This document shows, piece by piece, positions 1 through 8,143 of a DNA stretch of 39,435 bases. The notes under the pieces were generated by a model. The model did not search any database, had not been told where the DNA came from, and saw nothing but the letters and a program-made list of their open reading frames with translations. The DNA is from an uncultured Labedella sp. (lineage in GTDB: Bacteria; Actinomycetota; Actinomycetes; Actinomycetales; Microbacteriaceae). Position numbers and translations under genes: made by a program. The stretch is from NCBI GenBank assembly GCA_934636065.1, contig CAKTZW010000001.1, positions 1-39,435 on the forward strand, in the 5' to 3' direction. The stretch's first letter is position 1. The number at the start of each line of letters is the position of its first letter.

Positions 1-72
1 CGGAGACGCGCGATGTCGACATCGACCACGGCAACCTCCGTCCCTCGGGAACGGCGCCGACTGCCGTTCGAG

Positions 73-624
73 TCATCCACGATACTCCGGCATCCGGACC
101 TCGGTCCCGACCGGGCGGCTGTCCTCCTCGACCACCGGACGACGACGGAGGAGGTGCGCGACGCCGAGGACCGCCGCGCCGAGCAGCACCCCGATCGCCG
201 TGCCCGCCGAGTTCGCGAGCAGATCGTCGACGTCGCACCGGCGTCCGAGGCCGGTCATGGCGTACTGGGCGATCTCGATCGAGGCCGACCCCAACGGACC
301 GAGGACCAGGACGAGCGCGGGACTGCGCGTCGCGACGACGAGGAAGATCGCGGGAAGCAGGAACAGCACGACGTTCGGGGTGTCCGAGACGTAGTTGTAG
401 GGCTCCAGATTGCAGCGGGAGGCGAGGGTGCCGCCCGATCCGACCGGGCTCAGGGTGAGAGCGAGGACGACGCCGATCCCCGCCGCCGAGAGTCCCGCGG
501 CGGCCCAGCGGCCGTGGCGGCCGTGGGCGGCGAGCCACCCCCCGAACACCACGGCGATCACGGTCGCGACCACGAACAGGGAACGCGAGAGCGGGTAGCC
601 GCTCTCGATGACGCTGGAGATCAT
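73..624 (-). CDS. VanZ-like family membrane protein
   Basis: Small integral membrane protein of about 183 residues with four hydrophobic segments. The last third carries the VanZ-type pattern E-x-x-Q, then R, D, D, N and G (SIEIAQYAMTGLGRRCDVDD, then LLANSAG). VanZ homologues are linked to glycopeptide tolerance in some bacteria, but most actinobacterial members have no known role, so no resistance function is inferred. The frame is open further upstream to 684, but that would overlap the divergent methyltransferase start. The ATG at 624 has a GGAAGG Shine-Dalgarno about eight bases upstream and is preferred. The gene stands alone, divergent from the next. Confidence 0.8.
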   Translation of the reverse strand: MISSVIESGYPLSRSLFVVATVIAVVFGGWLAAHGRHGRWAAAGLSAAGIGVVLALTLSPVGSGGTLASRCNLEPYNYVSDTPNVVLFLLPAIFLVVATRSPALVLVLGPLGSASIEIAQYAMTGLGRRCDVDDLLANSAGTAIGVLLGAAVLGVAHLLRRRPVVEEDSRPVGTEVRMPEYRG

Positions 625-674
625 GTCATGCCTTCCTTCCGGCAGGTTCTCCATCATGCGGGCGACATCGGGGC

Positions 675-2246
675 GTGTCTTCACCCGTGCGATTGAATGA
701 GGGGGTGAATCCCGAGCTCATCATCCGACTGCGGTCCGACCTCGACGACGCCGGGTACCGGAACGAGGCGATCTCCGAGCGGCTGGGCGCCGAGGCGGAG
801 GAGGCGCTCGGCCGCGAGCACACCGTGCCGGCGGCCCGCGCGATCGACCGCCGTCGGCGCGCCGGAGAGCGCGACGCCCTCGACGTCCTCATCGACCTCG
901 TCCTCCGCTCCCGTCCCATCGATCGCACGGACGTCGGACTCGCGTTCCCCACTCTCGGGGCGGACGGGGCGACGGAAGCCGGGATCCTGGCGAGCGGTGA
1001 GGGCGCCGACGCGAGTGAGCGGTGGCGCGCGGCGCTCGATGTCCACCCGTACGCCTTCTCCGACCACCTCGGCGACGGGCACTGGTGGATCCTCTCCGAC
1101 GTCGGGGAGCGTGCCGTCGGCGGGGCGCTCCCCGAGGACCACGTGCTCGGCGTCGGTGGAGCATCCCTGACGCTGGCCGGGATCACCGTCCCGACGCCCG
1201 TCGACACGGTGCTGGATCTCGGGACGGGGTGTGGGATCCAAGCGATGCACGCCTCCCGCACGGCTCGACGGGTGGTGGCGACGGACGTGTCGCCGCGCGC
1301 CGTCGAGATCGCGCGCGCCAACGCCGCGCTCAACGGCATCGCGAACATCGAGGTCCGCCTCGGCAGCCTCTTCGCGCCCGTCGCGGGTGAGACCTTCGAC
1401 CGCATCGTCACCAATCCGCCCTTCGTCATCACCCCGCGGGTCGACGGCGTGCCGGTGTACGACTACCGGGACGGCGGAATGGTCGGCGACGCCCTCGTCG
1501 AGGCCGTCGTGCGCGGCACGGCGGCGCACCTCGCCCCGGGTGGCACGGCGCAGCTGCTCGGGAACTGGGAGTACTCGCCGAGTTCCGACGGTCTCTCCCG
1601 CGTGGGCGGCTGGGTGCAGGGGCTCGGCCTCGACGCCTGGGTCGTCGAGCGCGAGCACCTCGATCCCGCGTTCTATGCGGAGACGTGGATCCGCGACGGC
1701 GGCACGCGGGCGGGCACGGCCGAGTTCGATCGGCTGACCGACGCGTGGCTCGACGACTTCGAGGCGCGGCGGGTCACGGGGGTCGGTTTCGGGTTCGTCA
1801 CCCTGCGGCGCCCGACCGACTCGCGTCGGCCGGTGGTCGTGCGTCTCGAGCGCGTGACCGGCTCGCTCGACACGGCCGGGCTGGGCATTCACATCGCCGA
1901 GTGCCTCGATGCGATCGACTGGGCCGCCGGCCTCGACGACGACGAGCTCGGAGCGGCCCCGCTCGTCGTGGCGCCCGATGTCACCGTCGAACACCACTTC
2001 CGGCCGGGCGACGACGATCCGACCGCGATCCTCCTGCGTCAGGGTCAGGGGTTCCGGCGCGCCATCTCGGCGAGCACGGCGCTGGCCGCCCTCGTCGGCG
2101 CGAGCGACGGGACCCTCACGGTTCGCGCCATCGTCGACGCCGTCGCCCAGCTCATGGAGGTGGACGCCCACGCCCTCGCCGCGGAGACCGTCCCGGACGT
2201 CCGACGACTCATCGCTGACGGCATTCTGCGCCCCGTCGCGGGCTGA
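675..2246 (+). CDS. Class I SAM-dependent methyltransferase (NPPF motif, HemK/RsmC-like core)
   Basis: About 523 residues. An N-terminal helical region of some 170 residues precedes a Rossmann methyltransferase core. The SAM-binding motif DLGTGCGIQ lies near 181-189, an acidic loop (VVATDVS) follows, and the catalytic NPPF is near 247-250. NPPF/NPPY is typical of enzymes that methylate planar amino groups, such as release-factor glutamine or exocyclic nucleobase nitrogens. The long C-terminal region (about 390-523) looks like a winged-helix accessory domain. The substrate cannot be told from sequence; release-factor or rRNA methylation are both possible. GTG at 675 is used; GTG at 705 is an in-frame alternative but its purine run abuts the start. 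Confidence 0.8.
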   Translation: MSSPVRLNEGVNPELIIRLRSDLDDAGYRNEAISERLGAEAEEALGREHTVPAARAIDRRRRAGERDALDVLIDLVLRSRPIDRTDVGLAFPTLGADGATEAGILASGEGADASERWRAALDVHPYAFSDHLGDGHWWILSDVGERAVGGALPEDHVLGVGGASLTLAGITVPTPVDTVLDLGTGCGIQAMHASRTARRVVATDVSPRAVEIARANAALNGIANIEVRLGSLFAPVAGETFDRIVTNPPFVITPRVDGVPVYDYRDGGMVGDALVEAVVRGTAAHLAPGGTAQLLGNWEYSPSSDGLSRVGGWVQGLGLDAWVVEREHLDPAFYAETWIRDGGTRAGTAEFDRLTDAWLDDFEARRVTGVGFGFVTLRRPTDSRRPVVVRLERVTGSLDTAGLGIHIAECLDAIDWAAGLDDDELGAAPLVVAPDVTVEHHFRPGDDDPTAILLRQGQGFRRAISASTALAALVGASDGTLTVRAIVDAVAQLMEVDAHALAAETVPDVRRLIADGILRPVAG

Positions 2247-2353
2247 TCGATCCACCCTCGGAACCGTCCGGCCCGCTCCACCTCGCACGGGGGCCACTCG
2301 AAGACGGACGTGCGAGCGGAACCTCCGAGTTGTCACGATGTTCAGGCGCAGTT

Positions 2354-2378
2354 CCCCTGTCGCACACCACGACAGGGG
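2354..2378. promoter_or_regulatory. 9-bp inverted repeat upstream of phosphodiesterase gene
   Basis: CCCCTGTCG (2354-2362) and CGACAGGGG (2370-2378) are perfect reverse complements with a 7-base loop, 44 bp before the GTG start of the phosphodiesterase gene. No T-run follows, so an operator or mRNA hairpin is more likely than a terminator for the upstream methyltransferase gene. Confidence 0.4.
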
Positions 2379-2422
2379 TAACGTAACTCCCCAACGGTGC
2401 CCCCGAACGAAACGGATTCTCA

Positions 2423-3385
2423 GTGGATTCCCGCGTGGCCGAGTACCCCCGGCCGGATCACTTCATCCTCCACATCAGCGACACGCACCTCCTCGCCGGA
2501 TCGCGCGGCCTGTACGGCTCGGTCGACAGCGCGAAGTACCTGCGGACCCTCTTCGAGGAGTTCGAGGCGTCCGGCGGTCGCCCGGAAGCGATCGTCTTCA
2601 CGGGCGACCTCGCCGACAAGGGCGAGCCGGAGGCCTACGAGGCCCTCCGCGCGATCGTCGAGCCGGTCGCCGAGCGCCTCGGCTGCCAGGTGATCTGGGT
2701 GATGGGCAATCACGACGACCGCGCGGCCTTCCGGTCGGGCCTCTTCGGGGAGATCCCGACGACGCGCCCCGTCGACCGCGTCTACGACGTGAACGGACTG
2801 CGCGTCATCACGCTCGACTCGAGCGTTCCCGGGTTCCACCACGGCGAGGTCTCCTCCGAGCAGCTCGACTGGCTCGCCGAGGAGCTCTCGGAGAAGGCGC
2901 CGCACGGCACGATCCTCGCGATGCACCACCCGCCCGTCCCGAGCGTGCTCGATCTCGCCGTGAGTGTCGAGCTGCGCGACCAGGCGGCGCTCGCCGAGGT
3001 CCTCGAGGGCTCCGACGTGCGCTCGATCATCGCCGGGCACCTGCACTACTCGTCCACCGCGACGTTCGCCGGCATCCCGGTGTCGGTGGCCTCGGCGACC
3101 TGCTACACGCAGAACCTCAACGTCCCCGTCGGCGGCACGCGTCCGCAGGACGGCGCGCGGGCGTTCAACCTCGTGCACGTGTACGAGAGCACGGTGCTCC
3201 ACTCGGTCGTCCCGCTCGGGTCGTTCGTCGCCCTCGAGGACGTCTCGGCCGAGGAGAGCGCCCGCCGGCTCGCCGCCTCGAAGATCGAGATCCGCGATGC
3301 CGCACGTCGCCTGGTCACGCCTGTGGAGGAGCCGCTGCGCATGCCCGTTCCCGAGCCCGTCTCCGCGTCCGCCGGCGCCGCCTGA
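2423..3385 (+). CDS. Metallophosphoesterase, CpdA-like (class III cyclic nucleotide phosphodiesterase family)
   Basis: Cytosolic dinuclear-metal phosphodiesterase of 320 residues. The full metallophosphoesterase signature is present: D-x-H (D20, H22), GD (D62), GNHD (95-98), the MHH histidine (about 168) and GHLH (205-208). This order and the [14 protein letters not shown] block match the CpdA/Rv0805 group, which hydrolyses 3',5'-cAMP or other 2',3'-cyclic nucleotides and phosphodiesters. Specificity within that group is promiscuous, so the cAMP role is inferred. The start is GTG at 2423. The gene is monocistronic, followed by a small hairpin (3427-3443) and a candidate small RNA. Confidence 0.85.
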   Translation: MDSRVAEYPRPDHFILHISDTHLLAGSRGLYGSVDSAKYLRTLFEEFEASGGRPEAIVFTGDLADKGEPEAYEALRAIVEPVAERLGCQVIWVMGNHDDRAAFRSGLFGEIPTTRPVDRVYDVNGLRVITLDSSVPGFHHGEVSSEQLDWLAEELSEKAPHGTILAMHHPPVPSVLDLAVSVELRDQAALAEVLEGSDVRSIIAGHLHYSSTATFAGIPVSVASATCYTQNLNVPVGGTRPQDGARAFNLVHVYESTVLHSVVPLGSFVALEDVSAEESARRLAASKIEIRDAARRLVTPVEEPLRMPVPEPVSASAGAA

Positions 3386-3461
3386 GCTCCCGCTTGCGAT
3401 CGAAGCGGTGCGCGTGACCGCTCGAACGAATCGCCTCGATTCGGTTGGTGGGCAAGTATCC

Positions 3462-4034
3462 TCAGGGTTGCGGGCGTCCACGCCCACTAGGTGCAGCCTC
3501 TGAAACATCTGCGTCGGAGCGCCAGAGCGCGGGTAGGTCTCTCTGGAGACCTACCCGCGCTTTTTCGCGTGCACGACTGAAGCGCTTGCGGGCTGCTGTT
3601 GGTCGGATGTGGAGGATGGTGCTCACGTCGATCAGCGATAATCCCTCCCACGCCACAAGCAGGAGCAGCTCCAGTTCTTGTTCGGTCAACACCTCTCGGA
3701 GGGTGTCGAGGATGGAGCCGTCGTCGGACGGCTCGACGGATTGTGTCATCAGCTCGACGCCGGCTTTCTCGGAAAGGCGGCGACGACGTTGCTCGGCTCT
3801 CCGAGTGTTGGCCAACACCCCTCGCGCGATCGCGTACACGTGGGGGAGTTTCACGGACCGGCCGGCCTGCATGTGCTGCCAGACGAGGAACATGGTCGAC
3901 GAGACGGCGTCGTCGACAGCGACCGTCGCGCTCATTCGTCGTGTGAAGTAGCGGTGCGCCGCGCGGATGTACTCGTGGAGCATGTCGCGCGTGTCTGCCT
4001 GCAGTTCCTCGAGCGTCGCTTCAGGCTCGTTCAC
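3462..4034 (-). CDS. ECF-type RNA polymerase sigma factor
   Basis: 190 residues with the two-domain layout of an ECF sigma factor. Region 2 (about 28-85) has VDDAVSSTMFLVWQHM and an arginine-rich end. Region 4 (about 115-160) has LTEQELELLLLVAWEGLSL, then a helix-turn-helix ending RKRFSRAREKARV. It would redirect RNA polymerase to a small regulon. Its GTG start overlaps the stop of the preceding membrane-protein gene by four bases (GTGA, 4031-4034), so the two are co-transcribed and translationally coupled. The C-terminal tail after region 4 is encoded by the DNA that on the other strand forms the 3526-3567 terminator. Composition looks less GC-rich than the flanks. Confidence 0.85.
   Translation of the reverse strand: MNEPEATLEELQADTRDMLHEYIRAAHRYFTRRMSATVAVDDAVSSTMFLVWQHMQAGRSVKLPHVYAIARGVLANTRRAEQRRRRLSEKAGVELMTQSVEPSDDGSILDTLREVLTEQELELLLLVAWEGLSLIDVSTILHIRPTAARKRFSRAREKARVGLQRDLPALWRSDADVSEAAPSGRGRPQP
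3464..3567 (+). ncRNA. Candidate small RNA, antisense to the 3' end of the sigma-factor gene
   Basis: Between the phosphodiesterase and sigma-factor genes lies about 100 bp that ends in a textbook rho-independent terminator but contains no convincing ORF. A TATCCT -10-like hexamer at 3457-3462 could start a transcript near 3468. It would fold a GGGCG/CGCCC hairpin (3472-3485), a weaker GCAG/CTGC hairpin, and the terminator. It does not match SRP RNA, RNase P RNA, tmRNA or a tRNA as far as can be judged by eye. It overlaps antisense the last 35 or so codons of the leftward sigma gene. Expression is inferred, not shown. Confidence 0.4.
3526..3567 (+). terminator. Rho-independent terminator with perfect 16-bp stem
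   Basis: AGCGCGGGTAGGTCTC (3526-3541) pairs perfectly with GAGACCTACCCGCGCT (3546-3561) around a TCTG loop and runs into TTTTT on the + strand. On the - strand no T-run follows, so termination is directional. It lies inside the reading frame of the leftward sigma-factor gene. Confidence 0.85.
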
Positions 4035-4834
4035 GGGATGTCGTCCGGCTCGGCGGTCAAGTCCCTCGTCAGGTCCTCACAGAAGAACTCGTCGTACGTC
4101 GCCTGGATCATCACGGGGTCCAGTGTCCTCAGGCCGATCTTGTACTCCTCCAGTCGCTCGGTACCGCTGAAGCGCGAAGGGTCGAGGTCCTGCCAGTCGG
4201 CGGAGTCCTGCAGGACGGCCGGCGCGCTGGGGTCACCGTCCGCGAAGTATTCGTCGATCCAGAAACACCTGACCGTCGCGGCGTAGGCGTTCTGGATCCC
4301 CGACGTCTGGATGACGACCCCACCGTCTTGCTCGTTTGCCCCGTTGCTGAACTCCGTTGCGAATGACTTCGCGAGAGCCGACGCGTCCATCCCCTCGGGT
4401 ACGGGAAGGCCGAGGTCGAGCGCTGTCACGGCCCATTCGTCGAAGTCGTCGGCGCTCGGATCTATCCACGGTGAGCCCGCACGGTCCTCGGTCCCCTCCG
4501 GGACGGTCTCACCGTCCGAGGGTGTTGCCACGCCGAACACAGGATCGCGGTTCTGCACGAGATCCTGTGCCTGGAACCAGACGACCCCGGCCACCGCCGG
4601 AGCACCGAGAAGCACGGTCGCGAGCACGATCCCGAATACGCTGACGCCACTCGCCGTTCGTGAGACGCGGACGCGCCGCTTGCGCTTGTGAAGGTCATCT
4701 TCGACTCGAGCGAGGTATGCGGCGTCCAATCCGGGGATCTGTCGAGCGGGATCCTGACCACGAAGGATGCGCAGGACGTCATCGTCCAACTCCTCACGAC
4801 GTTGCTGACCCGACTGCATTCGTCTAGCGTCCAT
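4031..4834 (-). CDS. Single-pass membrane protein, probable partner or regulator of the adjacent sigma factor
   Basis: 267 residues: a charged cytoplasmic N-terminus (about 1-58, ending in KRKRRVRV), one transmembrane helix (about 62-85) and an acidic outer domain with two cysteines (VRCFW and FFCED). No family is recognised. The topology and the GTGA overlap with the sigma gene suggest an anti-sigma-like sensor, but no zinc HxxxCxxC anti-sigma motif is present and the order (membrane protein first) is opposite to the common sigma/anti-sigma order. The ATG at 4834 is used; its only purine-rich upstream sequence sits inside a palindrome next to the start, and ATG at 4819 is an alternative. Confidence 0.65.
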   Translation of the reverse strand: MDARRMQSGQQRREELDDDVLRILRGQDPARQIPGLDAAYLARVEDDLHKRKRRVRVSRTASGVSVFGIVLATVLLGAPAVAGVVWFQAQDLVQNRDPVFGVATPSDGETVPEGTEDRAGSPWIDPSADDFDEWAVTALDLGLPVPEGMDASALAKSFATEFSNGANEQDGGVVIQTSGIQNAYAATVRCFWIDEYFADGDPSAPAVLQDSADWQDLDPSRFSGTERLEEYKIGLRTLDPVMIQATYDEFFCEDLTRDLTAEPDDIP

Positions 4835-4836
4835 GC

Positions 4837-4857
4837 CTCTTAAGAGTTTGCAAACTC
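4837..4857. promoter_or_regulatory. Two overlapping perfect palindromes at the sigma-operon start
   Basis: CTCTTAAGAG (4837-4846) and GAGTTTGCAAACTC (4844-4857) are perfect palindromes sharing GAG. They begin two bases upstream of the start codon at 4834 of the leftward membrane-protein/sigma operon. A repressor bound here would block both transcription and ribosome loading; self-regulation by the sigma pair or another HTH protein is possible. Confidence 0.5.
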
Positions 4858-5006
4858 CATCGATGTGACACCGTAACGAGAAAAAGCCGAGGACGGGCGA
4901 TCTCTCTGTCGCCTCAGCTCACGCGCGATCACACCTTTCTGGAGCGACGTGGAGGGGGAAGTTCGTGGTGCCCGCGTTATTCCCGACCGGGGCGAGAGGC
5001 GATTCG

Positions 5007-5038
5007 GCCCGGTCGATCGAGGACGAGCGCGACCGGGC
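5007..5038. promoter_or_regulatory. 9-bp inverted repeat upstream of aldose epimerase
   Basis: GCCCGGTCG (5007-5015) and CGACCGGGC (5030-5038) form a perfect inverted repeat with a 14-base spacer, about 85 bp upstream of the epimerase ATG. It could be an operator or a hairpin in the leader. No T-run follows. Confidence 0.3.
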
Positions 5039-5122
5039 GGTAGAGTCCGATGAGCCGCAGGAGCGGCGGGCCGCGCCATCGCGACGGCCGACCGAGACAC
5101 GCGACGCTGCGAGGACAACCGG

Positions 5123-6067
5123 ATGACCGACGGGACGACGACAACGACGATCGAGCGGCCGCTCTCCGGCGAGCAGCACACTCTCACTGCGGGTGGATAC
5201 GTGGCACAGATCGCGAGCGTCGGTGCGACGCTGCGCTCGCTGACGCTCGAGGGCCGGGACCTCGTCGTGCCGTTCGACGCGGACGAGGTGCGGCCCGCTT
5301 ACCGCGGGGCGACCCTCGCCCCGTGGCCGAACCGCGTGACCGATGGTCGGTACTCGTTCGACGGGGTCGACTACCTGCTGTCGCTGACCGAACCCGAACG
5401 CGAGCACGCGCTGCACGGCCTCGCGAGCTGGCTGGACTTCACCGCCGTCCGCTCGGACGACTCGAGCGTCGTGCTCACCGCGACGATCGAGGCTCAGGCC
5501 GGTTATCCGTTCCGCATCCGCGTCGACGTCGCCTACTCGCTCAGTGCGACGGGGCTCGCCACGACCGTCACGGCGACGAATGTCGGGAAGCACCGAGCAC
5601 CGGCGGGCCTCGGACCGCACCCCTATCTCGTCGCGGGCGACGGCCCCGTCGACGCGTGGGACCTCGAGCTGCCGGCCGAGCGCGTCATGACGATCCAGGG
5701 CGAGCGGATGCTGCCGGGGCCGGTGGTCGACGTCGAGGAGCTCGATTTCGACTTCCGTTCGCGCCGCACGATCGGCGAGACCGAGATCGACCACGCTTTC
5801 ACGGGCCTCGCCCGGGAGAACGGCGAGGCCGTCGTGCGGGTGACGGCAGCGGACGGCTCCGGCGCCGGGATCCGCTGGGGCACCGAGTGCCCGTGGGTGC
5901 AGGTGCACACGGCCGATCTGCCGGATCGCCGTCCCGGGCACCGGATCGGCCTCGCCGTCGAGCCGATGACGTGCCCGCCCGACGCCTTCAACTCGGGCGT
6001 CGACCTCCACGTGCTCGAGCCCGGATCGGCGCTGTCCGCATCCTGGGAGATCTTCGGGATCAGCTGA
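5123..6067 (+). CDS. Aldose 1-epimerase (mutarotase) family protein
   Basis: 314 residues, the normal length for this beta-sandwich family that interconverts the alpha and beta anomers of aldoses in the cytoplasm. Visible family landmarks are APWPNRV (about 66-72, sugar-binding N-R), HALHG (H98), GPHPYL (H166, general acid) and AVEPMTCPPDAFNSG (E280, catalytic base). The acid/base pair is therefore intact. The ATG at 5123 has GAGGA upstream. The 3' end overlaps the convergent cupin gene by eight bases. The family also includes glucose-6-phosphate 1-epimerase-like members, so the exact sugar is unknown. Confidence 0.88.
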   Translation: MTDGTTTTTIERPLSGEQHTLTAGGYVAQIASVGATLRSLTLEGRDLVVPFDADEVRPAYRGATLAPWPNRVTDGRYSFDGVDYLLSLTEPEREHALHGLASWLDFTAVRSDDSSVVLTATIEAQAGYPFRIRVDVAYSLSATGLATTVTATNVGKHRAPAGLGPHPYLVAGDGPVDAWDLELPAERVMTIQGERMLPGPVVDVEELDFDFRSRRTIGETEIDHAFTGLARENGEAVVRVTAADGSGAGIRWGTECPWVQVHTADLPDRRPGHRIGLAVEPMTCPPDAFNSGVDLHVLEPGSALSASWEIFGIS

Positions 6068-6443
6068 ATCCGCCGACCTGCTGGTCGATGGGGACGGTCC
6101 CGTCGACCGTGACGTCGCCGGTGTGGGCTGTGGTGACGGTCTCGATGAGGACGATCTCGACCTCTTCGTCGGCGACGGGGTTGTGCCGGACACCGCGCGG
6201 GACGACGTAGAACTGTCCTGGATTCAGGACGACGTCGTCCTCGCCGTCCAGTTCGATTCGAAGCCGCCCCGAGACCACGAGGAACATCTCGTCCTCGTCC
6301 TCGTGCGCATGCCACACGAGCTCGCCGAGGAGCTTCGCCACCTTGACGTACTGGTCGTTCACCCGACCGATGACGCGGGGGTTCCAGTGCTTCTCCAGAT
6401 GCCGCAGTTCGCCGGCGACGTCGGTACCCGTTCTGACACTCAT
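6060..6443 (-). CDS. Cupin domain protein
   Basis: 127-residue single-domain cupin. The first metal motif is WHAHEDEDEMFLVVSG (H45, H47 and a following glutamate) and the second is VPRGVRHNP (H87), so all likely metal ligands are present. Such small cupins act as isomerases, dioxygenases or sugar/metabolite binders; nothing here fixes the substrate. It is a single gene, convergent with the aldose epimerase and overlapping its stop region, and is separated from the next gene by an inverted pair of the GGTCCCTGAGC repeat. Confidence 0.82.
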   Translation of the reverse strand: MSVRTGTDVAGELRHLEKHWNPRVIGRVNDQYVKVAKLLGELVWHAHEDEDEMFLVVSGRLRIELDGEDDVVLNPGQFYVVPRGVRHNPVADEEVEIVLIETVTTAHTGDVTVDGTVPIDQQVGGFS

Positions 6444-6594
6444 AGCTTCAGTCTGGGCAGCTCATCCCCGACCTCGGTGTCGGGAAAGCACACGGGAATG
6501 GCGCCGATCATTGTCGCGGTTCCACAACACCGTCACATCACCACTGCGGCGTCAGTACTCGGTGAGGCGGGACGCGTCTCAATTCGTCCGGTTT

Positions 6595-6661
6595 CGGTCG
6601 CTGAGCCTGTCGAAGCGTCGCACTCCGTCGAGGTGGCGCCCGTCGACAGGCTCAGGGACCG
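6595..6661. repeat. Inverted pair of the GGTCCCTGAGC repeat family
   Basis: Forward unit CGGTCGCTGAGCCTGTCGAA (from 6595, continuing to 6617) and a reverse unit ending GACAGGCTCAGGGACCG (6645-6661) face each other across about 20 bp. The pair could fold into a long cruciform. It lies between the divergent cupin and Ppx genes. Same family as the sites at 23589, 28129, 29586, 33307 and 39131. Confidence 0.85.
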
Positions 6662-6671
6662 CTCGCCGCGG

Positions 6672-6683
6672 TAGCGTCGAAGC
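6672..6683 (+). promoter_or_regulatory. Leaderless -10 element of ppx-like gene
   Basis: TAGCGT (6672-6677) fits the actinobacterial TANNNT -10 pattern and sits six bases before the ATG at 6684, so transcription would start at or next to the start codon. No clear -35 is seen and no Shine-Dalgarno precedes the ATG. Confidence 0.5.
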
Positions 6684-7643
6684 ATGACCGTCGCCACTGC
6701 TCCCCCCGTCCGTGTCGCCGCCTACGACTGCGGGACGAACTCGCTCCGTCTCCTCATCGCGGACGTCGCGGACGGCCGACTCGTCGACGTCGTCCGCGAG
6801 CTCGACGTCGTCCGGCTCGGACAGGGCGTGGACGAGACCGGGAGGTTCGCCGACGACGCGCTCGAGCGCACCTTCGCCTCGGCGGAGCGGTATGCGGAGC
6901 TCTGCCGCGAGCACGGGGTGCAGCGAGTGCGGTTCGCCGCGACCTCGGCGACGCGTGACGCGAGCAATCGCGACGAGTTCATCCGACGCATCACCCAGAT
7001 CGTCGGCGTGGCCCCCGAGGTCATCTCCGGTGCGGAGGAGGCGGCCCTGTCGTTCCGCGGCGCGGTGAGCACCGCTCCGACGCGGGAGGGACTGACGCTC
7101 GTCGTCGACCTCGGCGGTGGATCCACCGAGCTCGTGCTCGGCGCCGACGAGCCGGTCGCGGCGTTCTCCATGGACGTCGGGTCCGTGCGGATGACGGAGC
7201 GGCACGTCCGCACCGACCCTCCGACGTTCGACGAGATCGAGGCCGTCCGCACGGACGTCCGCGCCGCACTCGACGAGGCGCTCCGCACCGTGGATGTCTC
7301 GCAGGCGGCCACCGTCGTCGGAGTCGCGGGCACGATCACGACCGTGACGGCTCACGCCCTCGGTCTCGACCGCTACGACTCCGCGTCGATCGACGGAGCG
7401 GAGTTGCCGCTCGAGACCGTCCTCACGGCGTGCGACGAGCTGTCGATCATGCCGCGCGAGGAGCGGGCGGCGCGCGCCTACATCCACCCCGGCCGCGTCG
7501 ACGTCATCCCCGCCGGCGCGATGGTGTGGGCCGAGGTCCTCCGCCGCGTCCGCACCGAGGGAGCCCGGCTCGACGGCGGGATCTCCACCGTCGTGACGAG
7601 CGAGCACGACATCCTCGACGGTATCGCCCTCTCCCTCGCCTGA
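6684..7643 (+). CDS. Exopolyphosphatase / guanosine pentaphosphatase family protein (Ppx/GppA)
   Basis: 319-residue actin-fold phosphatase of the short, single-module actinobacterial type. Phosphate-1 loop AAYDCGTNSLR (about 12-22), catalytic glutamate region SGAEEA (about 115-120), phosphate-2 loop VDLGGGSTELVLG (about 141-153) and a C-terminal GVAGTITT loop are all present. Enzymes of this family release phosphate from polyphosphate ends and/or convert pppGpp to ppGpp, linking phosphate storage and the stringent response. The extra C-terminal HD-like domain of long Ppx enzymes is absent. It probably has a leaderless transcript; the DUF805 gene follows 56 bp downstream. Confidence 0.9.
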   Translation: MTVATAPPVRVAAYDCGTNSLRLLIADVADGRLVDVVRELDVVRLGQGVDETGRFADDALERTFASAERYAELCREHGVQRVRFAATSATRDASNRDEFIRRITQIVGVAPEVISGAEEAALSFRGAVSTAPTREGLTLVVDLGGGSTELVLGADEPVAAFSMDVGSVRMTERHVRTDPPTFDEIEAVRTDVRAALDEALRTVDVSQAATVVGVAGTITTVTAHALGLDRYDSASIDGAELPLETVLTACDELSIMPREERAARAYIHPGRVDVIPAGAMVWAEVLRRVRTEGARLDGGISTVVTSEHDILDGIALSLA

Positions 7644-7663
7644 CGGTCCGAACGTCGCTTCCC

Positions 7664-7692
7664 TTCGACGCCGGAGGTGGACCGCTTACGAT
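7664..7692 (+). promoter_or_regulatory. Leaderless promoter of the DUF805 gene
   Basis: TTCGAC (7664-7669), a 17-bp spacer, then TACGAT (7687-7692), followed seven bases later by ATG at 7700. This supports initiation at 7700 rather than at the in-frame ATG 7691, which lies inside the -10. Confidence 0.5.
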
Positions 7693-7699
7693 GGCGTCG

Positions 7700-8134
7700 A
7701 TGACCGAAGCAGCCCCGCCCCTGGACCAGCCCTACTACCGCGCGCCCTTCCTCGCCGCCGTCGGTCGGGTCTTCTCGAAGTATGCGACGTTCTCCGGTCG
7801 CGCGAGTCGAAGCGAGTTCTGGTGGTGGTACCTCGTCGTCTTCGCCGTCCCGATCCTCGTGCAGACGCTCTACGGGACCGCGACGGGCGACTGGAACCGG
7901 GGCGCGGTGCCGTCGGTCCCCGATACGATCACCGGCGTCTTCTCCCTCGCGACCTTCATCCCGACCGTCGCCGTCACCTGGCGCCGGTTGCACGACACGA
8001 ACCGGACGGGCGCGTGGTGGTTCTTCGGGTTCATCCCGATCCTCGGATGGATCGTGCTGCTGATCTTCCTCACCGCCCCCGCCGACCCCGCCGGCCGCGT
8101 CTTCGACGACCCGCGGTACGACTCGGGACGCTGA
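7700..8134 (+). CDS. DUF805 domain membrane protein
   Basis: 144 residues. After a short cytoplasmic N-terminus, the DUF805 hallmark FSGRASRSEFWWWYL (about 33-47) leads into the first helix, then two further helices and the conserved TWRRLHDTNRTGAWWF loop (about 93-108) before the last helix (WIVLLIFL). DUF805 proteins are small inner-membrane proteins of unknown function. The start is set by the leaderless promoter; ATG 7691 would add three residues. The end abuts, convergently, the Stealth gene. Confidence 0.85.
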   Translation: MTEAAPPLDQPYYRAPFLAAVGRVFSKYATFSGRASRSEFWWWYLVVFAVPILVQTLYGTATGDWNRGAVPSVPDTITGVFSLATFIPTVAVTWRRLHDTNRTGAWWFFGFIPILGWIVLLIFLTAPADPAGRVFDDPRYDSGR

Positions 8135-8143
8135 GGCGGGCGA

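Noticed and set aside
681..2336. Long open frame on the - strand opposite the methyltransferase gene
   Set aside because: Its translation is Arg/Gly/Pro/Asp-rich without motifs, a typical antisense shadow in high-GC DNA; the + strand frame has complete SAM-binding and NPPF motifs.
3464..3567. Possible SRP RNA, RNase P RNA or tmRNA before the terminator
   Set aside because: None of the invariant sequence cores of these RNAs could be found, and the length is too short for the latter two.
4031..4834. Assignment of the membrane partner as a classical zinc anti-sigma factor
   Set aside because: No HxxxCxxC motif; the only two cysteines are in the outer domain. Kept as an unknown partner.
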